64,000 nt of DNA, taken from Rhizophagus clarus (Eukaryota; Glomeromycota; Glomeromycetes; Glomerales; Glomeraceae). The DNA lies in NCBI GenBank assembly GCA_015698045.1, contig BLAL01000022.1, forward strand, positions 124,001-188,000, written 5' to 3'. Positions 46,842 through 57,300 of the stretch are shown in pieces. How positions within the stretch are numbered: position 1 is the first letter of the stretch; each line of letters starts with the position of its first letter. The notes below the pieces were generated by a model that ran no database searches, was not told the DNA's origin, and saw only the letters and a program-made list of their open reading frames with translations. Both the position numbers and the translations under genes were made by a program.

Positions 46842-46913
46842 TGACAAAGTTACTTCGTCATCAGCCTTTGTACAAAAAAATGAAAAATACCTAGTGACAA
46901 AGTTACTTTGTCA
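46842..46913. terminator. Two copies of a perfect short hairpin
   Basis: TGACAAAGTTACTTCGTCA (46,842-46,860) and TGACAAAGTTACTTTGTCA (46,895-46,913), each inside a larger ~50-bp direct repeat (CCTAGTGACAAAGTTACTT, GTCATCAGxCTTTGT). The second is a perfect 9-bp stem with a one-base centre. They lie in the gap between two same-strand genes of the virus-like element, so a terminator or RNA-end signal is possible. Confidence 0.5.
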
Positions 46914-46944
46914 TCAGTCTTTGTGCAAATTTTTAATAATAAAT

Positions 46945-47367
46945 TTATGGCTTATTGCTAAGAAGTTCAGCTAATATATCTTTAGCTTCATTTTCATTAA
47001 GTTTACGTCTAGGTGGTATTTTCTTAGAAATACGATTATATAAATCATAGACCTTTATAATTTTAAAAGCAAGGTCTGGATTATACGAATATTTTTCTCA
47101 AATCTGGACAACCTTCTCAGCATGTGATTCTTTATTTGGCAACAATTTCTTAGCTGTATAATGAATATAGCCTTCTGGATTATTGGCAGACTCTATTTTC
47201 TTAATATAGTTTACATGATTCTTTATAAGATAACTTTCTTTATCATATCCATCTCGTAAATCTGCCAATATAACATTCTTTAAAGCTTCTATAATTTCAG
47301 CCAAATATGTTTCGTGTTTGATAAAACTAGGATATTTGTTTGTGAATGGGAATAAGTCGTGTTTCAT
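46945..47367 (-). pseudogene. Unrecognised protein of the virus-like element
   Basis: Begins MKHDLFPFTNKYPSF; helical, lysine-rich, about 140 residues (YLAEIIEALKNVILADLRDG ... NENEAKDILAELLSNKP). No known family seen. Fossil. Confidence 0.45.
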
Positions 47368-47421
47368 TTTTTTATTACTACATCTAAGGAAAAAAATATT
47401 TAATTATACAATCCATACCAC

Positions 47422-49096
47422 TTAGTTAGCATTTTTTACATAATACTCTCCTTCTCTTTCGAATTTAAGAGCTTTTAGAGTCTTAAATGCATCTTTAGAA
47501 TAGGTGTAAAGAGGAGAGTTGTTAACGTCTTCTTCTAGAATGAACCCATCAGTATGAATACGTCTAACTTTATCTATATAGGGTTGTACTGTTTCAGAAG
47601 TAATCTTTCGACCATGTGCTAAAAGGAATAGAGCAATTCTTGGATATTCACCTTTGAAAGGATTACCTGGATTTGTAAATTGGAATCTTCACTGCCCCTC
47701 TCCTATTGATACAATCGAGTCTAATACCTCACCATCTGGAAAATCAAAAGACTTACTTGATGTTGTAAGAGTCTTGTATGTTTTTTTTCTTTGGCAAAGT
47801 GCACCCCATAGTGTATTGAGAATTCTTTTAGCTACTTGGCTAACAATACCACCTTGATTCTTAATTTTAAAGAGAAAGTCTACATACTCTCCAAAGATTA
47901 CTTTACCTTGAATTCGAGTTTCTTTTTCATAAATAAGTGCATTAGGAGCTCCATTCTAAATTAATGTAATTTAGAGGCCAAGGACTTTAACACGTGAGGA
48001 CCCCAGACATTACTAAAATAACTCACATTTTTTTTACCCATTTTTCTCAAAATTAAGCCAATTTGCTCTTTTAGTGTTTTAAGGATATCTCGCCATCTAT
48101 TCAATCAATCTTGACAAACATTTTTTTATTTTGTAGATCTTATTGAGAGCTACATTTTAAAAAAATACTCATCCAATTTGGATTACTGGATGACAAGAAA
48201 ATTGCAAAAAACATGTTTTTTAGCTTCTAAATTTCACATCAATTTGCTCTTTTTTATGATTATGAGTTGTATCAGTAATGTCTGGGGTCCTAGCATGTGT
48301 AAGATCAATATGAGTGTATACATTATAATAATTATATCAAAATAGTGGGGTATCTTTCTTTTCAATACTTGCACAAAATATTCCAACATGGCTATATCCT
48401 CGATGGTTAGTAAAGTCTTTTAAAATCTGAAACTTACCTTTACCGATAGAAAAGTTTAAAGCTAACTGCTGAATACTAGGATAAAGACTCGTTTCATCAT
48501 ATCTCCTTCCATATTCTTTCCAGTTATTTTGTGCCCAGATAATTCCTCCCATCATTGCTTTACTTATCCATTGCGTTTCAAGTGTATCAAGAGGTTCATT
48601 AGTAGGAATACCTACACTTAATTTTTCGAATAGCCAAAAAGCCATTTTCTTTATATTCCAATCAAATAATGATATATCAATTGGAAGGCCCAGCTTTTTC
48701 GTTTCCAGTAAAAATGCATCTCGTTCAGCATTAATTCTGATATATGCCTTTTCCAATGATTCTTGACGTTTAGCTAGAATGAAGAAGTAGTTTTTGCTAA
48801 ACTTAAGTTTTTGAAATTGCTGGATGATTATAGACTTAATTGCCTTTCCATTATATGTGAACTATATCATTTACTTCATTCTCCTGATAAGTTATAAACT
48901 TTTTTGGCCTTTTACATTCAAAGCTGGGATGTTTTCTATCAGGATTGAGTACGAGAGAATAGTGTCCATTAGTGAGAGTAAGGGTTATTTTTCTTTGTGC
49001 TGGACTCTTGGAAATATAAGTATGATCACCTACTACATTGATAGCAATACTTCGAGCTAATCGTTCTATTTTTTTAATACAGTCGTCGAGGCTCAC
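47422..49096 (-). pseudogene. B-family DNA polymerase parts
   Basis: Motif A is visible as RRYDETSLYPS in the 48,337-48,756 piece. Motif B-like residues and QVAKRILNTLWGAL, and the motif C region RIHTDGFIL, lie nearer the 3' end (47,422-47,950). The upstream piece (48,851-49,096) is beta-rich. This is the replicative polymerase type found in Polintons, mitochondrial-type plasmids and DNA viruses. A 310-bp MITE is inserted at 47,990-48,299. Fossil with several breaks. Which branch (protein-primed or not) cannot be told by eye. Confidence 0.7.
47990..48299. mobile_element. TA-flanked MITE, 310 bp
   Basis: Inverted ends around AGGACCCCAGACATTACT (ACACGTG at the left tip, ACATGC at the right), bordered by TA on both sides (47,988-47,989; 48,300-48,301), as for Tc1/mariner/pogo derivatives. 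Non-coding. Inserted in the polymerase relic. Confidence 0.85.
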
Positions 49097-49777
49097 CTCT
49101 GGTCGCCTGTGACCAAAGCCCCAGTATATATCCCAACTTCGTTTAGAACTCGATCAGATCTCCTATCCAGTTAGCCTCCCAGCGCCTTTATGGCGCGTCT
49201 CTAACAATACCATAGATAAATACCATATCCCCTGGTACGACCTCCTATATATACCCCTCGTACCAACTTCGTACCAGTCCTCGTACCAAAAAACATATCA
49301 AATAACCATCAAAATCACAAAATAAAGGCAAAATTATACACAACAATGGTTTGGTACGATGGTATGAAGACAATTTTCAAAAAATATTATCCAACTCCAG
49401 ACACCATATATATACCTATATACAGTATAACGCTTATAATATATAAAACTTTTTGGAAAAACCATGTACCAGATCCAAAAGTATCAATTTTACATTTCTA
49501 AAGCCTTCAGAACGCCAATTTTACTATTTTCCTGGTACGAAGAATGGTCAGAATTTGGTACGAAGAAAAATCCTGCTCTTCATATTAAAATATTGGGTAT
49601 ATATAGCATCACTTCTTGTACCAACTACCTATATATACCTGCTCGTACCAGAAGTGGCTATACCTCTCAATAGCATACAAATATACCAAAAAAAAATCGT
49701 AATTAAACATAATCAATATATAGGTATCAAAAAATAAATAAATTAAACAAAACTTCTATTAAAGTATCTAACTAACA
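49097..49777. promoter_or_regulatory. Divergent intergenic region with GGTACGA motifs
   Basis: Lies between the polymerase (minus) and the helicase (plus) of the virus-like element. The word GGTACGA or its complement TCGTACC occurs about eight times (near 49,240, 49,258, 49,268, 49,278, 49,352, 49,532, 49,556 and 49,638), often beside TATATATACC. This looks like a shared control region with repeated factor sites. The open frames at 49,453-49,737 overlap the motif array and are not taken as genes. Confidence 0.5.
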
Positions 49778-50068
49778 ATGAGTAACCAAAGCCAATCACA
49801 TAAAGCGTCTCGTGGTCAATTCTTCTTAGCCACACCTACTTGAGAATTTAGTAGCAAAACTCTTAGAAAGTACTTATATTCAGCTAAGTCTTTTCAAGAG
49901 CTTGCATCTGCTAAAGAGTATTTAATGAGTTACTTTGCACGTAGTGATATAGGTGTATATAAGTGGTTTCCAAAAAATCAAGTTTTCAAGCATTATTCTC
50001 AAAAAGTTGCTGAAGATTCTTTTATCCAAAGTGATACTGTACAATTCAAAGATAATAAAGGAAAGGTA
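49778..50068 (+). pseudogene. Helicase-primase gene, 5' part (left of CACTA-2)
   Basis: Starts MSNQSQSHKASRGQFFLATP and runs into the CACTA-2 insertion; a Lys/Tyr-rich N-terminal region (SYFARSDIGVYKWFPKNQ). The 3' part lies at 60,710 onward. The flanking GTA duplication fits a simple insertion. Fossil. Confidence 0.6.
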
Positions 50069-50403
50069 CACTAGTCGAAAAAGGAATATTCGGCCTCCAA
50101 AAAATCTGGCCTAGATTCAGCCAATTTTTAAAAAAATCAACCTAAATTAGTAATGATATGCAATTCAATCTATATTCGACTCTGATTCGATCCAGCCGAA
50201 TGATGGTCAAATTGCGTATAATAAAAATTAAACTATGTTCAGCCTCACACGAATAATGGCTGAATTGTATTCACTTTTCTATATTAAATAATGGTTATAA
50301 TATATTTACTATATTAATATTATTAAGTATAATAAAAAACAATGATACAATATTTGTTAAAAAATGTTTAAACAATTCAGACTAGTATAAATGTTATATT
50401 AAA

Positions 50404-53400
50404 TCAATGCAAATGGAACTTTCTATTTATAGGAATAATGACTAAATATTCTTTGGCATTAGATCGATCTGATTTTTTGTATTTTACAGGTATAAACCAA
50501 CCTAAAATGTTGTGTATTGGGATTATATTATCTCTATTGCTCAAATAGAAACTATCTTCCCATAATTCGACGTTACAAGTTTCGACATCATCGTCAATAC
50601 TGAAATGGAATCGGGATGTCAAATTTGCCAGTTTGTACCATTTGATGTAAGCCAATTTGTGTGTCAAATTATGGGAGGATAAATGAACGCTATGTTCGAA
50701 AAAAAATTGGATTTGACCTGGATAAGTATCGACGCTATTCCCATCACGATTAATAAATTTAACTAAGACAAATGAGTTCTTAATATGTCGTGTTGCAGCA
50801 GCAGATCCAAAAATTTCTGCACCGATTTGACATCTTCCATATCGATTCGCTTTGTTGATAACGATTGTCGAATTGGGTAAATTTTCCATGAACAGTTTTC
50901 TGAATATAGAATCTACGTATGTATCCTTATAATATTCAATAAGTAAATCGTAGATTTGTTCATCAAGATGAATATCTTCAGATCGCGGTGCTAAAAATAT
51001 ACCTGGAAATTCCTCGCAACCAGTAATTGGTGATTCCAATATATTTCTGGAATTCATCAAAAATTGATACATTTCATTTGTTGGAAATTCGGAAAGAGAA
51101 CTGACAAAAGGTCGTTTATTGAGTAATTCGATGCCAATTACTTCTGAACTTGAGCTGATAATATCATTTATTTGTGTTTCAGTCATCAATCGACGCATTA
51201 GTTCAGGTTCAATTTGGCGGTGGCTATTAGGCAACGATCCTAATAAATATTTTATTATTAATCTTTGCTTAATGGAATAATATAATTCGAAAAATTGACA
51301 CAGCAAATGAATTTAAATTTGAATTACCTAATACGCCATTCATTTGTTCAAAGCTAAAGCACCAGAACGAATACAGGAGTCCGTAATCGTAAGAGCACTC
51401 ACATAGATGTAATGATAGGTGGAGGTTTGGCGTTATTTTTCCTTCGCCATAATGCTCTTCAATCAATTTAATTATCTTTACTAAAAGTTCATAGGCTTCT
51501 TTCATATCGTTAATCTCCACAATTCGTCTAACCAAAATCATACAAATTTTTATGAAATACGTAAGAATTTTGCGATCTTTATTCAGAAGATGATTCCATA
51601 ACACAACAGTGGCGTATATTAGGAAAAAGTTGTGCCATTGGTCAGCGGTAAAGTTAGAAAAACCTTCACCGCAATGGATTTTACCAGGAATTCGTCCCAA
51701 ATCTGATGGTAGCTTAAATTCGCTCATTTTCTTTTGAATTGATTGAAGAGCTTTTTCTGTTAATACATCTTCATCGATCTATATTCGTTTTGTTATCCAT
51801 TTTGCGATTCCTAGAAAAAGGCAGTGCATCGGATCTATAACAACAAACCGAATCAGATCAAAATACGAGAGTCTTAATATTTCAGACCACTTTACGCCAT
51901 TCACCTTGACGAATCTCTCTTTTTCTGCGTTAGATTTGCATCGTCGCCATTCCAAAGCCTTTTGACGATACTCTACTGGATCTTTCATGATAAACCAGTC
52001 GCTCATATCCGCCATGCCATCAAAATTGCGATTATTGGCCCTTTTTTCGCATTGATGACATGATGCGAGGGCAGAGATATGCCCGCATAATTTTCGAGCT
52101 CCAGGAATATCGCACGAAGCAATTATTAATGCAGCTCAAATATCTTTGCCATTTGGACATTCATTAGTGCGATTAAGATTCACGCCTTCCCAAAGTGACT
52201 CTAATTCCGTTATTATTGGCGAAAGATAATGATTAACTTTATGCAATTTAACCTCATTGGGCCCTGGTAATATGCCGAGTATAAGCACATTTTCAGGCTT
52301 AAATCGAATATCCCGAGGTAGATTGCATATTACTGCGTATATTACACCTGTACTGTAAATCGTTCCTTCGTAAGGCTGGAACCAATCCAAATTCATCATT
52401 AATCCTAGATAAGCATCAGCCTTGTCTGGTCGGAAAAAGTTATTTGACTCTTGTTCAGACGATTCCTCAAGATTTTTCCATATTTGGCTATCATAAATAT
52501 CCGATAGAACATTGTCAATTATTGAATGACGTGTCCAATGCCACAGTAATTCTTCAAATCCTGGCCACTTGAACATACTAGAAAGCTGTTGTTGTATACT
52601 CGAGATCAGATAAATTAATTCAGGAACAATTGATATACTATTATTTAAAGAAATTTTCTTCCCTAAAGGAGTACGACATTGTTTTAATCTTTTTGTAACC
52701 GAATTTGGAAATTCGATATGGCTGCATTTCATAACGGTATTATTATCTTTTGATATTATCTCCTCTTTTTTGTATAATTTGTGGCATTTTTGGCAGGCTG
52801 CAAACTGCGTAAATCAATCGAAAAGTCCTAACTTTTTTTTTAGCATGTATAATGAATTTGGGAATGATTCGTAATTGATATTTTTACATACTTTCAATAT
52901 TATTTTAATAAATTGTATTAATTCTTCAATTGCGATATTTGGTATGTTATGACTCGACCTGAACTTTATAATCCATATCAAAATCCCTTTAATTAATTCA
53001 TCTGTTGGTAATTCTGAAATATCTGGTGTGTCTGAAATATCCGGTATGTCGAACATAGGATGAGAGTAATTCTCAAAATTATCTGAAAAATCGTTATCTT
53101 CATCATTAGGAGAATCTTCTTGTGTCGAAGATTCACTAGTGTAAATATCATCCGTGTCATATTCAGCTAGCACATTATAAGAGGAATCTTTAGCGACTAG
53201 CTCAACTTCAGTGATACGATGAAATGTGTCTGATTTTGCCTTTTTTTTGCGTGGAAGAAATATATATTTCTGTTCCTCATACGTATCATTATCAGAATGT
53301 GTATCAATAGACATTGTCATATCTTGTGGTTCTGCTAACGATATTGTCGAATCAATCAGTTCTACTAACTCTTGAGACGTTAGAGCCTTATCGCGATTTA

Positions 53401-53620
53401 ATGGTTCCAAAGAAGTCATTTGCTCATTCGTTTGTTCATGTTCCTCTTTCGTATGCAGATCGACCATTTTTCCATTACAATGGCTGCAAAAGCACAGAAC
53501 CTTCTCTCTTAATTTTCTGATCGTAAATTCAGTAGATGTTTGTTCAGAGGTTGATGAACTAGGATTATTATATTCGTCTATGATATTAGCAGCAATGCGT
53601 TTTCTTCCCCTTTTTTTCAT
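50404..53620 (-). pseudogene. Tnp2-type CACTA transposase (CACTA-2)
   Basis: Starts at 53,620 (MKKRGRKRIAANIIDEY) with an N-terminal CSHCNGK-type pair and acidic leader. A CxxC zinc motif (CQKCHKLY) follows, then the core: FRPDKADAYLGLMMNLDWFQ (with the usual Asp), ILPGPNEVKLHKVNHYLSPI, CDIPGARKLCGHISA, CHQCEKR, VVIDPMHCLFLGIAKWI, and the C-terminal FEQMNGVL joined across an intron (51,240-51,327) to GSLPNSHRQIEPELMRR. Three in-frame stops: TGA 52,814-52,816 (GLFD-stop-FTQFAAC), TGA 52,136-52,138 (GKDI-stop-AALIIAS; family usually Arg) and TAG 51,779-51,781 (TKRI-stop-IDED; family usually Trp). All are single-transition changes in an otherwise well-kept frame. About 960 residues. Confidence 0.88.
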
Positions 53621-54365
53621 TTTTTGATAAAAGTCACATACGATAAAGTTGTAATATGATTTTTACGTTGAATAAAGTTATAATATACTTTGTTATATTT
53701 AATTAATAGTGATTTTTTATTAATATCAAATTTTTAGTGATGTCGAATTTTTAGTGATATTGTGGTTTTTTTATTAATATCAAATTTTTAGTGATGTCGA
53801 ATTTTTAGTGATATTTTGGTTTTTTTATTAATATCAAATTTTTAGTGATGTCAAATTTTTAGTGATATTGTGATTATATTCTGTTTTAAAATAATATTGA
53901 TGGTATAATTAACAAAATAGGCAAATTCGAATACGAAAAATTAGACGTAAAAAGTTGAATAGAAAATTAAACGAAAACTGAAATTTAAAAAATAAAATAT
54001 ATACCATACCACGCACTCAATGCGATTTAACTGTTCAATTAATTGAAAGTCTAGTTTGATGCGAAAGTTTAAGTCTAATCTGATCATTAACAGCTAATGA
54101 TTGAAAGTCTAATTTGATATGTTTAATATATGTTTAATTAATTAAAAGTCTAATTTGATGCGAAAGTTTAAGTCTAATTTGATCACGCCTATTGAAAGTC
54201 TAATTTTATACAAATGTTTGTGATCGTTAATTGTTAAAAGTCTAATTTGATAGTAAAGAAATAGATATAAATAGTGGTCCAATTTCCTCGTTCCATACAA
54301 AAAAATCGCCCTTTTTTCTTTTTTAAAAAATAATAATAAAAAATAAAAATAATTTTAAAACAATA
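53621..54365. promoter_or_regulatory. Divergent promoter region of CACTA-2 with tandem repeats
   Basis: Between the two CACTA-2 genes. About three ~55-bp units (53,715-53,875: TATTAATATCAAATTTTTAG, TGATGTCGAATTTTTAGTGA), then several AAAGTCTAATTTGATGCGAA-type units (54,045-54,250). Likely transposase or host-factor binding arrays. Confidence 0.6.
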
Positions 54366-57300
54366 ATGGCTCGTAAGAAACCATCAAAACCAAATGCTCC
54401 TTCACCAGATATTGCTGGTTCGTCTACACCATCGCCACATACAACATCAATTCCTTCACGAAATATTGCTTCAACACCAACACTAACTAATACCACCATT
54501 TCATCTACATCACGAAATATTGCCACATCACGAGCGTCAACACCAACTAATACTATACCACGAAATATTGCCACATCACGAGCGTCAACACCAGTTAATA
54601 CTACACCACGAAATATTGCCACACCACGAGCGTCAACACCAACTAATACTATACCACGAAATATTGCCACACTACGAGCGTCAACACTAACTAATACTAC
54701 ACCACGAAATATTGCCCACCACGAGCGTCAACACCAACTAATACTACACCACGAAATATTGTCACACTACGAGCATCAACACTAACTAATACCACCGCCT
54801 CAGCTACACCACGAAATATTGCCACACTACAAAATATTGCTTCAACATCAACATCACTAAATACTAATACTACAGCTCCCTTTAGACTCGTTATTTTGCA
54901 AGATATTTTAGCCTCATTAAGTCAAACTCAAACTTAAGCTCAACGAACTTCTGATATTATTAAAAGATATCCTAATATTAATGTACCGAAAAGTTACCAT
55001 TCACATCACTAAGAAGAAGCACCAAGAAATGTTCGACCGAGTAATAAAGAAGTGGATAAACTGAATTTTTTGTTATATTTTAATATTTATTATATTACAT
55101 CTGTTCGTTACGATTCGATACATATCCTTATAATTTAAAATAGGTAATTTAGAGTTAGGAAATTTAAAAAATGAAACCCTTCGACTACAGAATGAATTGA
55201 ATCAGGAAAAGATCAAAATATCAGAAATGAAACGAAAAATAGATAATTTGCAAGACCGCGTTCATAGGGTCGAGGAGGAGAATTCCTTACTATGGCAGTT
55301 TAATGAAATTTTTGGTGATGAATCAAACCAATTATGTAAAGAGAATAAAACTCTTCAAAAAGAACTTCAACGGCTCAAGCAACTTCACACACCTCGAAAG
55401 ACTATCGATTCTCCGCAGCAATATTCACCAAAATGCCCTAATAAAAGATTAAAATTGAGAGAGAAATCGCCTGATGAAGTTGCCGCTTCAGCTGCAAGAG
55501 TAAGAATTTTACAAGACTATTTGCAGCTGAATTGTGTTAATGTATATATACAGCTTTTATTATTTCTTCTTATTGTTTAGAACGAAATGAAGAACCTCTT
55601 GAAAGGTCAAATACCTGAAGAATATCAGTTGGATTACGGCAAGACTTTTAGTGAACAGACAGCAAAGATATACAAAAATTGATACCTGAATTAAAGAGGT
55701 TGATGAGTGGACATTATAATCCATCTGTAACCCAATTGTCGAACTGGTTACGATCGATTCACAAGCATAAAAGAGATAGACAACAGAAACAACTATCAGG
55801 CCAATTAGACAAAGTCGACCATAGGATGCACGTGAATGCGCAATTGTCCGAAGTGAGTAGTATTTTATTTTAATGCACTTCTTTTTAGTCATTTGAAATT
55901 AATCTTTATATACACAGGTCGAATGGAGTCAAATCGGTCACCAATCGGTCATGTGACTGATTGGTAACCGATTGGTTACCTATTGATGACTGATTCTTTC
56001 AATCGGTCATCAATCAGGTATAAAATCCAAATCGGTTATCAACTGGTCATATGACTGATTGATGGCCAATTGATGTACAGTTGAATTTACCAGTTATCAA
56101 TAGGTCACATATCAGATTGATGACCGATTGGTTGCTAATTGGCTTATTATATATTAGCAGATTTTTAGATTTTTTCAATAATAATGTTTTATTTATAAAC
56201 CATTTTAAACTCTGATAGAAAATTTTTTTTGATAGATTTCCTGAGATTCGTATTGATAAATAGAGATTCTTTTTTTTTTGATATTTCTAAGAGTTCGTAT
56301 AGGGTATCTAATAGAAAATTTTTTTTTATTTTCTAAGAGTTCATATGAAAAGAGTTCATATGGGATATCTGGTAGAAAATTTTTTTTTTAAGAGATTTTC
56401 TGAGTTCAGTTCGTATGTGATATCTAATAGAAAATTTTTTTTTGAGAGAGTTTGTATGGGAAGAGTTCGTATTTTCTAAGAGTTCATATGGGAAAGGTTC
56501 GTATGGGATATCTTTAATAGAAAATTTTTTTTTAAGAGATTTTCTAAGAGTTTGTATTGGAAGGGTTCATATGGGATATCTGATAGAAAATTTTTTTAAG
56601 ATATTTTCTAAGAGTTCATATGGAAAGGGTTCGTATGGGTCTATGGGATATCTGATAGGAAATTTTTTTTTTTGAGAGATTTCCTAAAATTCGTATAGGA
56701 TGTATTTGATAAATAGATTTTTTTTTTTAATTTCTAAGAGTTCATATGGGTATCTGATAGAAAATTTTTTTTTTGGGATTTTCTAAATTTATATGGGAAG
56801 AGTTCGTATTTTCCAAGAATTCATATGGGAAGCGTTCATATAGGATATCTTTAATAGAAAATTTTTTTTAAGAGATTTTCTAAGAGTCGTATGGGAAGGA
56901 TTCAGAATATAGGATATTTTAATAAAGATTTTTCAAGTGTTCATATGGTAAGGGTTCGTATGGGATATCTTTGATAGAAAATTTTTTTTGTGATTTTCTA
57001 AGAGTTCGTATAGGAAGAGTTCGGAAGAGTTCAGAAAAATTCGTATGGGATATCTGATACAAAATTTTTTTTAAATTTTTTAGGGATGGGATTCTTTAAT
57101 AGAAAATTTTTTTTGAGAGATTTCTAAAAGTTCATATGGAAAAGGTTCGTATGGGATTCTTTGATAGAAAATTTTTTTTTAAGAGTTTTTCTTAGAGTTC
57201 GTGTGGGAAGAGTTCGTATGGGATATTTTGATAAAGATTTTCCAAGTGTTCATATGGGAAAGGTTCATATGGGATATCTGATAGAAAATTTTTTTTGAAA

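Noticed and set aside
49453-49737. Two overlapping plus-strand frames
   Set aside because: They overlap each other and the GGTACGA motif cluster, and show no family resemblance.
54323-54670. Minus-strand Gly/Val/Asp frame opposite the 48-bp repeat
   Set aside because: Antisense reading of a tandem repeat; the plus strand starts with a proper leader and connects to coiled-coil exons.
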